NCBI GenBank assembly: GCA_006384855.1
Contig: VCJN01001531.1
Location: 70,001-134,000 of the forward strand
Source: Tetraselmis striata
Taxonomy: Eukaryota > Chlorophyta > Chlorodendrophyceae > Chlorodendrales > Chlorodendraceae
Direction: 5' to 3'
Length of the DNA: 64,000 nucleotides
Below, piece after piece: positions 12,136 to 21,900 of this stretch. The translations under genes were made by a program, and so were the position numbers. Within the stretch, counting starts at the first letter, position 1. Each line of letters starts with the position of its first letter. Below the pieces are notes generated by a model that did no database searches, was not told where the DNA came from, and worked only from the letters and a program-made list of their open reading frames with translations.

Positions 12136-12714
12136 TTGTGAAAGCCCTGATTCCCCTACCTATTGGGTTGAGCGGAGGAAAAGGAGGACCGCGTCCGAAA
12201 TCGCCTGGAATACAAGAGAATCGATACCGGTCGCAATACGGTTTTATGACGGATTTTTGAGGCGTCCTCCGTCCTCCGTCCGTCCTCCGTCATACGCGCT
12301 TCGTGTATGAACCGCCATACGCTCGTTTGATTTCACGGTACATGTACGTGTACGTCAAATTTCTGAATGGATGCGCGTGTATTCTAGCCCAGGCACGTCA
12401 TATATCCGTCTGATACGCCAAAATAACGCGGTACCGCAGCGCGTTTTTACTGCTGCTGAATCAGCAAGCGAGACGTGCCCGCCTCTTTTATTCTTACAGC
12501 GACTATGCGGTGGTCCAAGTTTATGCTGTGAAATGATGCTGTAGAAAGGGGTCGCCGCCGTGCGGGGGCAGTCCGCCGACCCGGGGCCCGGCGTCCGTCG
12601 ACGGACGGGCGACGGTCAAACGACGGCGTCCGGCGTCCGGTGCCGGTACAGGCGGCGGGCATGGCGACTCGCGCCGTGCCCGCCCCGTAGACCTGACGAC
12701 CGGCCCAACCTGCG
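12136..12714. other. no gene; short CCGTCCTCCGT repeats
   Basis: No coding region is supported. Around 12258-12292 the motif GTCCTCCGTC is repeated several times, and near 12591-12613 there is a palindromic CCGTCGACGG cluster. Confidence 0.5.
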
Positions 12715-13046
12715 CGGCCTCGTGCGGGATGCGGGCGGCTTGTACTGTATTGCTGATCTTGTAGTGCTGTTTTTTTTGGGGGGGGGGGGGGGGGGGGGGG
12801 TGGGGGGCGTAATACAACTTTTAGCGGTGGGTTGGGTACAGGCCTTTTTGTAATGCACACCAGTAGTCAGCGGCCGGCTTTTACGCGGCTTGCAGATTTC
12901 ATCTGTTTTACAAATTAATACGTCTCGTCTCGTAATTAAAAATAAATTACTGGCTAATCTAACGCTAAAAGCAGTATTACCCGGAAACAACAGTATTACA
13001 AGATCAACACTACAAGCCGGCTAAAAGCGGCCCGCATCCCGCACCA
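12715..13046. repeat. inverted-repeat unit around a G-tract
   Basis: The left arm (about 12715-12775, with GTGCGGGATGCGGGCGGCTT) recurs in reverse complement at the right end (about 12980-13046). The same arm is present once more at 53089-53160. The unit is 332 bp and holds a long G-run (about 12779-12806). This is the form of a small foldback or non-autonomous element; I cannot assign a superfamily. Confidence 0.55.
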
Positions 13047-13772
13047 GGCTCAACCCAAGAGGTAGGGCCTCTTGATAGGGAGGCTAAGAGCCGGGCTGTA
13101 TATTATGTAGTATAGGCATGCGCTGGGCAGGAGGGTTTTTGGAGCCCTCCAGAACCCTTGGGGGAAACAGGGGGTTCTCGAGGACGGGGGAGCGCGGGGG
13201 GGGGGGGGGGGGGGGGGAGGCGCGGGGGGGCGAGAGTGAGTATATTATGTAGGAACGTCCACGAGAGGAGTCCCGCGCCGGGGCGGGCGCTGCTCATATT
13301 GCATTCTAAGCTGTATATATACGTAATTTCTATGTATATCCAATAATAATGTAATTAATCCTTAATAATGATATAATTTCTTTGGCGCCGAATAACGAAC
13401 TCCGCTCGCGGGCCCCCGGCCCCCCAGAACCCCACACCTCCCGGCGCCCCGTCACGCCCAGCCCCGGCCCAGGCAGCCATTGAAGGGCGTAATGAAACCG
13501 ATACACACCCGAAGCCTTTTGGCCCCCTTGAACACCCCTCTGAACACTAATTTGAACCCCCTGGATCTGTAAACTGGACTGCGCTTGGGGCCTACAGACC
13601 GAGCCTGCCGCCTGCAGACCCCTCCGTGCAGTCCAGTTGCATTGTCCAAGAGTAGGTCAAGTACTTTCTGCTTTACTGCCCAGCGTCCCACCCCCCGGGC
13701 GCAGTCCAACTGCAGGTGGAGCAGGGCGCGCTAGCATATGATGTTGAACAGCGCCAGCTGGGGGGGGGGGAG
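13047..13772. other. repeat-like flank of LTR element, no gene
   Basis: It contains a G-tract (about 13197-13217) next to TATATTATGTAGG, a combination also seen in reverse complement at 25871-25990. An AT-rich part (13310-13385) and a second G-tract touching the 5' LTR follow. No coding signal is supported. Confidence 0.5.
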
Positions 13773-14724
13773 TGCCGCAGCATCCGTCATATCCGCGTGC
13801 GCGTGAAGAACGGGACAGCCAAGCCCTTCCGGGCCGGCTAGGGTTAAAGCTAGGGTTCCATACCCGGTTGAGACCACAGGCAGGGCACCTGATTGGTTAG
13901 GGTTCCATACCCTGGCCATAGCCCTGAGCGAGGCGCAAGGAGACATACATACCGGAGATCAGAGACCCGCCCAAGCACACCTAGGCGGGACTTCTAAGGG
14001 AACTCAGATAGCACCTCTAATCGGGACCTCTAACAGGGACCCCTAAGGTGGACTACCTGCAGAAGACGAAGTACTGTACTGCTGCTGGTACAAGGCGCAA
14101 GACTCACTGTAGCCGCAGCCGAGTAGTAGTATAGGACTTGATGAGTACAATTAGACAAGGGCAGTGCGTAATGCGTCTGGCGCGCGGTGCGCGCACGGCG
14201 CGCGTGCTATTAGCACTTAGCGTGACGTGCGGCTGCCTTGCCATGGCCGCGATCGCGTGCTTATAGAGGGCCTCCGCCTTCTAGCGGTCCCTCTTCCCCC
14301 TTGTCTTGCCTGTGTGTGCCTGTGTTTGCCTATGACAGGCATAGGCAAGAGCCTGTGTACGGGACGGAGACGGTGTAAGAGACGGAGATCGGCTTGAGGA
14401 ACGAGGGCCAAAGGTAATCACGGTAGCCTGCGTGCTTGTCGTACGGTCGCACGCGTGCTGCCCGCTGCATCGTGCGCGCGCGCTGCTGGTGGTGCTGGGT
14501 TGTCACCATTCGACCCGGTACCGACGTAAAGTACTGTAGGAACGGTTGATAGCCGCGACCAGCACTGCATAAAGTACTGCACGGCGTGGCAGTGACCTGT
14601 GGTGAGAGGCTTCATTGCCACTGGCATTCACCCCCCTGAGTACGGGCAAGACCAGCAACGCTGGTCTGAACTAAAGCCCTATAGGCGTCTGAGAGGTGCC
14701 TGTAGTGACTTAGGTTCGCGTTCA
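13773..14724 (+). repeat. 5' LTR
   Basis: This 952-bp repeat begins TGCCGCAGCATCC and ends GGTTCGCGTTCA. It matches 24300-25251 at a constant offset of 10,527 bases, with no differences noticed. It includes two copies of TTAGGGTTCCATACCC-like sequence near its start. Confidence 0.95.
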
Positions 14725-15598
14725 GACAAGGGGGAAGAGCTCTCGTGGGTGAGAGTGAGTGCTAGAGGTGAGGAAAGGTCCAAGGGGTGTTGGAGACAAA
14801 CCTATATGGGAACTGCTCGTAAGAGTACATAAGACTCGAAGGGTGAGGGGACAAAACCCACTAGAGGGTGGGCCAGGAAGGCCCTCGGACTAGTGAGGTG
14901 ACGAGGTGTGGAGTGGTTCGAGTTTCCTTTTGGGTTTGGTGACGAGCGAGAGGCAAAGGGTTTGCCACCTCTGGGGACACTTTGTGTTTGTGCCTGAGCG
15001 AGCCGTGAACAACGGGGCATTGAGTGGGCGAAGGGCACTAACGTCAAGCTAAGTGTGTTGCTGAGTGGCTCTTTCACCCAGCGCGGCCTCTGAGTGAGAG
15101 CCGCGGCGTGCCGACGCTCTTTCACCATCCCGCGGGAGGTGAGAGAGCGGCGTGTTCCTTTGGGTACCAATTGGCCTGCTCCGGTTCTTTTGGCCTGCTC
15201 CAGTTCAACGACCTGCTCCAGTTCAACGGTTCAACGACGACAGGTGGTAGGAGGGAGGCAGGGCGTGAGCCCGGGAGTGGGAAGGCGCCGGCTTCACAGT
15301 CGTGTGTCAGTGCCGGAGTGCACTTGGAGGGAGCGGCATCGCCGCCTGAGGGCCCCGGCGAGGGTGACGGCTGGCGGGTGCGTGGCTCAGCTCGGTGCCA
15401 ACCTCTTCGTGGCGGTGGTGTGGATCTGAGGTTCATCGGCACTGAGTTATACCGGACGCTGGAATTGTTCGTGTATCGGCTTGAGACGGGTGTGCGCCAA
15501 CACCGGCGAAGCGACGCGGCAGCGGCCCTCAGATTTCCGAGGCCGCGTGGACGCAGCCCCACTTCCGAGCTTGAGAGCCCCGGCGTGGGCGACAGCCA
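14725..15598 (+). other. 5' untranslated leader of the LTR element
   Basis: These 874 bases lie between the 5' LTR and ORF1. The first bases after the LTR (GACAAGGGGGAAG) do not match the TGG start of a usual tRNA-3'-end primer site, so priming may use an internal tRNA region or another means. No gene is seen. Confidence 0.6.
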
Positions 15599-18500
15599 GT
15601 GGACGCGCTGGAAAGCGCAGAGGGCGGCTTTGCCCTGGGCGACCTGTGGGCAGCACTGGACGAGCTGGAGGAAGACCAGCTGATCGAGGAGATCGTGAAG
15701 GGGCTGCTGAACGACGTAGACGCATCCAACCAGGAGGGTGAGGAGTGCGATCACGAGAACGCGTACGCATACAGCAGCAGCGAAGCAGAGGACAGCGGAG
15801 ACGACGAGGACGAGCTCTACTTTTCCCCGCTGCCAACACGCAACCCTAGGCGAGACACTTTGTACGGACACGCGTACTTTGTGGACGACGCAATGAGCGA
15901 CGATGAAATGGAGCCGCGGAGGGGCAAGGGCTCCAGCGGGAGGTTGTGGGCGGGTCACGAGAAGGCGACCTCAGAGCACACGTTTGAGACGTGGAAGAAC
16001 TCTACGGACTGTGCCATGGAGAAGGAGCAACAACATGCGTTTGACCGCAACAGACCGTTCAACGAGATCCACGAGGTTCACGTGCTGCGGAGCCGCATTC
16101 AGCCAAAGTACTTGGAGTCGCTAGAGACTACACTCATCAGCCGGGGCATCAAGTACGAGGACTCGAGGATCGCGCGGAGGCTGGAAGGCGCAGAACGGCT
16201 CGACTACTACCGCCGGTTGTTGGACGGCATGTGGGAGGAGCTCGTCAACATCACCAAGCAGATCGAGCTGCATTCGGAGCGGTACAGCAAGTGCCATCGC
16301 TCGCCTGGTGAGACTGTGCGCGAGTTTCGCAATCTGTTGCTAACGCACACCAGGGTCAAGAACCTGGTCACCGAGGAGACGACACGCATTGTGGAGATAT
16401 CGCGCGTCAACGTGGAGTTCATCGAGCGGGCCTGGGACAAGACGCGTTTCAGCCCCCGCATCAAATTCGCACAACAACAACTCGTGGACTATACGATGGA
16501 CACCCAGGTGGACAGGACCTGGGAGATGGCTGAGTGGCTCGACAAGCAGGAGCGTGGCAGCATTCACATGCGCGCTCACTCGCGCGTCCAGAGCGGAGGC
16601 GGCAGGCGGGGTTTCGACCACGAGGAGCACAACAGCCGTGGTGGCGGTCGCGGCAGCAACAGCCGTGGTCGTGGAGGCAGCCACGGAGAGGGTGGCAACT
16701 ACCATCGACGTGGAGGTGGAGGAGGTGATCGTGGAGGCGGGCGCACGGAGAGGAGCGCTTACGCCCGTGATGGAGATGATGGTGGGCGAGGCAGCCACGT
16801 CAATGAGGCAGGTTGCTATGGTTGTGGGTCGAAAGATCACTACAAGAGCGACTGCCCTCTGTGGAGCAAGACGTGCTCTGAGTGTGGCAAGAAGGGCCAC
16901 ATTGCCAAGCGGTGCTGGAAGGCCAACCCTGATCTCCGTCCGGAGACCGCCATGGCAGCAACCAATCCCAGGGAGCACATCAGAGTGCGCGAGGAGCCCA
17001 AGAAGCCGGACCGCAAGTCGTGCATGATGTGTGGCAAGGATGCGGGCCATACAACTGAGGAGTGCGGGAAGCTGCGCAAGTTCGTTGCGAACCTGCAGGC
17101 GACAGACGGCCACGAACCCAAGCACCCGCCGCTCAACGGCTATGCTCAAGTCGTCGGCAGCGAGGAGGGCGAGGTGGTGGGGCTGGCAGCAGCCAGCCAG
17201 TTGCGACCACAGCGTAAGAGCACGGAGGCTCAACGCCATGGCGTCAACACGGTGCGCATGGAGGACGGAGAACGTGAGGCCAGGCAGCGGAGGCTGCCTC
17301 GCGGCTTCACCACCCCATCGATGGAGATGGCGCAGCAAATGCACAGCCGTACAGAGCTGACGGCGAAGCTTACCAGCGCAGCTCAGAGCGTCACGGTGCC
17401 TGTGTCACTGGCCAACGGCGGTGGACAGCCGCGCATGCCACTGATGGAGATCGCCAAGCGGCTGGTCAAGCACGAGCCCGTGGAGGATGGCTGGGAGAAG
17501 CATGCTGTCATGCGTGCTCTGGAGAGCAAGCGAGTCTCCATCAGCCTGATGGAGGCTTACCAGCTCGAGCGCAGCGGCGGCGGGATGATGGAGAGCGTCA
17601 TGGCAACAGCATGGGGCGGCGGTGCCCTGAGTACCGAGCCGATCAGCAGCCACGCTCACTCAGCCAGGACCTCGAGCGGGGAGCGCGCCTTCGAGGCAGC
17701 GCTGATGATGGTGGAGGAGGTCGCTGACCAACAAAGCGGCGGCAAGTCTACCGCGGAGGAGAAGACCGCTGGCGGAGAGGCTGAGACTGAACGGTCTTTT
17801 GCCATTTACCGGCCAGGTCAACTCGCGAGACAACGCGAGGAGGAGGAAGATCGCAAGCGTGCAAATGCGCAGCGCAATGCCAGCACGGCGGTTGAGGAGG
17901 CATCAGTATGTCGCCGCAGCGGCAAGTGGGAACCCGCCACTGACTATCGACGCAGTGCCACTGAGGCAGACATCAGGGAGCAAGCACTACGGCTGCCCAA
18001 AGGGTCTGAGACCCGACGCTGCCTGGAGCAGCAGGCGGAAGTCGCCCACAAGGGCATTTTTGCCCTTCAGCCCACGGGGGCTGAGGCGAAGGAGCAGCCG
18101 GAGACGGCTCGGCTTGACACCATCACGTGCGAGTTGCACGCCAACAATACCCTGCTGCAGTGCGAGACCATTTCCGACGGCGGGAGCAGCCACACCCGCA
18201 TGAACGCGTCAGCGATGGAACCAAGCGCGGCGGAGGCCGTGGTGAAGGGCGCTGGCGGGTGGGTGGACGTCGACATGGTGGTGGTGCTCGCCAATGGCAA
18301 GCGCTCATGCGAGCAACAACGACGATTGCGGGATGGCGTGGTCTTCACGCTTCGGGACCCCGTCACCTCAATCATGGCAGCTCATCACGCACCGCGCGTG
18401 TACGAGAATGGAGGCGAGGCACCGGGCTTGCTGCTCGGTGGACCCACCATCACAGCCCTCGGGCTGCGACCGGACCCGGCGACCAGGATCTGCACTTTCC

Positions 18501-18964
18501 GCGCACCCAACCGACCGGCCGGCAGAGTGCCACTGCTCAGTCAAACGGCGTGGGAGCGGCGGGTACGCGAGCACCAACCTGTGGTGCGCGTGGAGAGAGC
18601 GAGCTACTGCCATGGGGTGGAGCTCGACGATGATGAGATGGGGGAGGAGAGTGGGGGGGGCAGTGACGTGTCTCACAGCCACGCCGCCCACGAACCCTCA
18701 CGGCGTGACGTGCAAGAGTCCAAGACCTGCGAGCCGGCAGACCTACCGCCTTTGCGGGAGGTGCAGAGCCTGCAGCGTCACGGGCTGACGAGGCTGAGCA
18801 CCCGCGAAGAGGGCATCAGCCTGTACGAGCCATGTGGCGGAGGCTACGTTGCCGTGTTGAATGCCATGCTGGCCAACGGTCAGAAGGTGGCCAGATACCG
18901 GCATTCGGACATCGACCCGGCAGCCCGCAAGGCCGCTGGGCAGCGTGTTCAAGGAGCACAGTAG
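15599..18964 (+). CDS. ORF1 of LTR element: gag, protease, start of C5-methyltransferase
   Basis: ORF1 is 1,121 aa. Residues 1-330 are the gag part with acidic and helical segments. A basic, glycine-rich tract (about 320-400) then resembles RNA-binding RGG regions. Three zinc-knuckle-like motifs follow: 'CYGCGSKDHYKSDC' (about 405), 'CSECGKKGHIAKRC' (about 425) and 'CMMCGKDAGHTTEEC' (about 475), as used by retroelement nucleocapsids to bind RNA. A long charged spacer leads to a retropepsin-like region (about 838-980, with 'LLLGGPTITALGL'). The last 50 residues, with 'LYEPCGGGYVAVLNAML' and 'RHSDIDPAARKAAG', match motifs I-II of cytosine-5 DNA methyltransferases, the S-adenosylmethionine site. 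The frame overlaps ORF2 by 104 bases in a different phase, so downstream domains would need the programmed shift known in Ty3-like elements, or separate initiation. Confidence 0.9.
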   Translation: MDALESAEGGFALGDLWAALDELEEDQLIEEIVKGLLNDVDASNQEGEECDHENAYAYSSSEAEDSGDDEDELYFSPLPTRNPRRDTLYGHAYFVDDAMSDDEMEPRRGKGSSGRLWAGHEKATSEHTFETWKNSTDCAMEKEQQHAFDRNRPFNEIHEVHVLRSRIQPKYLESLETTLISRGIKYEDSRIARRLEGAERLDYYRRLLDGMWEELVNITKQIELHSERYSKCHRSPGETVREFRNLLLTHTRVKNLVTEETTRIVEISRVNVEFIERAWDKTRFSPRIKFAQQQLVDYTMDTQVDRTWEMAEWLDKQERGSIHMRAHSRVQSGGGRRGFDHEEHNSRGGGRGSNSRGRGGSHGEGGNYHRRGGGGGDRGGGRTERSAYARDGDDGGRGSHVNEAGCYGCGSKDHYKSDCPLWSKTCSECGKKGHIAKRCWKANPDLRPETAMAATNPREHIRVREEPKKPDRKSCMMCGKDAGHTTEECGKLRKFVANLQATDGHEPKHPPLNGYAQVVGSEEGEVVGLAAASQLRPQRKSTEAQRHGVNTVRMEDGEREARQRRLPRGFTTPSMEMAQQMHSRTELTAKLTSAAQSVTVPVSLANGGGQPRMPLMEIAKRLVKHEPVEDGWEKHAVMRALESKRVSISLMEAYQLERSGGGMMESVMATAWGGGALSTEPISSHAHSARTSSGERAFEAALMMVEEVADQQSGGKSTAEEKTAGGEAETERSFAIYRPGQLARQREEEEDRKRANAQRNASTAVEEASVCRRSGKWEPATDYRRSATEADIREQALRLPKGSETRRCLEQQAEVAHKGIFALQPTGAEAKEQPETARLDTITCELHANNTLLQCETISDGGSSHTRMNASAMEPSAAEAVVKGAGGWVDVDMVVVLANGKRSCEQQRRLRDGVVFTLRDPVTSIMAAHHAPRVYENGGEAPGLLLGGPTITALGLRPDPATRICTFRAPNRPAGRVPLLSQTAWERRVREHQPVVRVERASYCHGVELDDDEMGEESGGGSDVSHSHAAHEPSRRDVQESKTCEPADLPPLREVQSLQRHGLTRLSTREEGISLYEPCGGGYVAVLNAMLANGQKVARYRHSDIDPAARKAAGQRVQGAQ

Positions 18965-21900
18965 GAGATATCCGGATCTACTACCAGCTAGCGCGATCAA
19001 GGGGTGGGACTCGTTTCCACAGGACATCACGGCGATCACAACGGAGGACGTGAGGCGCCTGCCATACATAGACATAGTGGGGTGTGGATGGCCTTGCCCA
19101 GGCATGAGCAGAGCCAATCGCAACGCGCTGGGATTGCGCGACCGGAGGTCACGTTTGCTCTTTCACGTGGCCGCGTTCATCGAGAAGCTCGAGGAGAAGC
19201 AGCCCACCGGCGTGGGGTGGCTGCTGGAGAACGTGGATACGAGCGGAGACGAGAGACTGTACATCAAAGAGTCTGAGAAATACATCACGAAGATCATCGG
19301 GAGAGCGCTCGTGATTGATGAGGCGGGCTGTGGAGCGAATCATCACCGAGTGCGACGATTCTGGACGAACATGGGGGACGTGGAGAGACTGAAGTTGGCG
19401 TGGGAGAGGCGGGCGGACATGCAGCCACGACTGCTGCGAGAGGTGCTGCCACCGCACCTACGGCCGCATGTCAATCTGCCGACGCCACCCAACGGAGTTC
19501 GCGTCAACAAGCCGGGGCAGCCACGCGCGTTGCCAACGATCTTGGCGCGATCGGACTCAGATGCCTATTCCGGCGAGGGGGCCGGCATGTTGTTCAACAT
19601 CAACACGGGCGAGTGGGAACGGCCCACTGTCCACCTGAAGGAGGAGCTTTTCGGTTACGAGCCGAACGTAATTCACGGCATATCGCTGCCGGACCATGAG
19701 CGCCTCATAGGCAATGCCATGGGTCTGCACAGCGTAGCGTGGATCGTCGGGCAGCTCTTCGTGGAGCAGCAGCGACTGAGGGACTTGGAGGAGCTGGAGC
19801 GCGCAGCTCGGGCTGCCCAGGCAGCTCAGCGCGCGGAACGAGAGAGACGAGAGCAACGCAGGATGCAGAGATCCTGCGGGAGAGCATGGCAGCAGCTGTG
19901 TCAACAGGCGCTATGCTGCTGGCTGCTGCTCATTTGGTTGGGCGGCACGTCAATGCACTTCGGCGAGGCGAGTCGTCTCGGCAACACCACGGTGTTAGCC
20001 ATGTTCGTGGCAGTGATGGTGCGCGCGAGCGCGCGCTACCGCCGCGAGGTGACGGCGACAAGCAGGGCGGGGCGCCGAGCTTTCGGCGCCAACGCCGTGT
20101 CGGACGGCGGCGGGACTGCGGAACGGAGTAGCGCTGCTGCGTGGGCCAATCGTGGCTACACGCAGGCAAGTATGAATGATCACGTGGAGGATGTTCGCAG
20201 CCTGAAGGATCCTGAGAAACACTGGCGGTGCGGGCGCGAGTGCGAGGCTTCACAGCAACAACAGCTAGTGGAGCTCTGCGACAGCTTTTGGGATGACGTG
20301 TGGGTGTGGTCCGTCAGCGACCTACCGGCCGTCAACCACTGGGAGTTCAGGATACCGACGACCAACACGCAGCCCATCAAGCGACCCAAGTACCGATTGA
20401 GCAAGACTGAGTGGGACTTCGTGGACAGCTGGTGCAAGGAGCTGTTGGCAGCTGGGGCGATCCGCGAGAGCCAATCTCCCTACAGCATCCCAGTAGTGTG
20501 TCCACCGAAGAAGGACGACGACGGCAACTGGACCGGGATCCGGGTGTGTTTGGACGCTCGCCCGTTGAACAGTGTCACTGAGTCGTGGGCGTATTGTATG
20601 CCCAAGACAGACGAGCTACTCAGCAAGGTCGCAGGCGCGCGCATGTACAGCGGGTTTGACGCCAAGTCGGCGTTTCATCAGCTGCCCATCGCAGAGGAGG
20701 ACCGACACAAGACTGCCTTTTGGGGCAGCGACCGGCAGTATGAGTGGTGCCGGATGGCGATGGGCTTCAAGAACGCCAGCCAAGCATGGCAGCGTGTCAT
20801 GGATGAGGCCCTTGGCGATCTGCCGTTCGTGGCGGTTTACGCCGATGACATCTGTGTCTTTTCAGGCGCAGCCGAGATGAGCGACGCTGAGGTGTTTCAG
20901 CAGCACCTTCAGCATTTGGAGACGGTGTTTCAGAGGCTCGCAACGGCGGGCATCAGACTGGCGCCCGGCAAGGGGCGCATGGCCGTGAGGCAGATTGCTT
21001 TCTTGGGCCATTGGGTCGACGGCGAAGGCGTATTCCCGCAGCACTCCAAGGTGGAGGCTGTGGTGAAGATGCCGCCGCCGACTGACGTTGCGGGGCTTCG
21101 GCGCTTCCTCGGCATGGTGGGCTACTACGGTAAGTTCATCGAGCAAGTTGCAGTCAAGCGCAAGCCGCTGACCAAGCTCACTGGCAAGGTGCCGTGGGAG
21201 TGGGGATCGGAGCAGCAACGAGCCTTCGAGCAGCTCAAGGCAGACCTGGTTTCAGCTCCCGTGCTGAGAAATCCGGATTGGAGCCGCCCTTTCATCCTGC
21301 ACACCGATTTCAGCGGAGCTGGATTGGGCGCGGTGTTGGCGCAGGAGGACGACGAAGGACAGGAGTACGTGGTGGAGTTTGCGAGCCGCACCTGCCAAGG
21401 CGCGGAGCCCAACTATGCCAGCTATGAGGGTGAGTGTCTTGCCATGTTGTATGGCATGGACAAGTTCAGATACTATCTGTTTGGCAGGCAGTTTGTGGTG
21501 GTGACAGATCATCGGCCTTTGGAATGGCTGATGAACACCGCTCAGCTTCGTGGGAAGTTGGCGCGGTGGGCGATGAGGCTCAGCGAGTACGACTTCGTGG
21601 TACGCTATCGGAAGGGCGCTCACCACGTCAACGCAGATTGTCTGAGTCGGGGGCCCGTGGAGGGCGACCCAACGGAGCTGGATGGGCGCGGTGAGTTTTC
21701 ACCGGAGGGCACCGTGCGACATGCGGCAGCCTTTTGGTGCGCAACGGCTCAGAGCAGCCGGCAGCCGGAGCTGTCAGCATGGGCGCGACGCCGCGTGCTG
21801 GACACCGCCCATGAGGGCACGGCCAACGGCGACTTGGTGGCGGTTACCGGCGAGCTGACGGCGGGACCGCGGAGAGGCGATCCGTGGATGGACGCGGAGG

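Noticed and set aside
13768-13772. 5-bp target-site duplication for the LTR element (GGGAG versus GTGAG)
   Set aside because: Only four of five bases agree and the left side is in a homopolymer, so it cannot be claimed.
16340-17344. 334-codon minus-strand open frame
   Set aside because: It is antisense to the gag/zinc-knuckle part of ORF1 and its composition mirrors that frame; no motif of its own.
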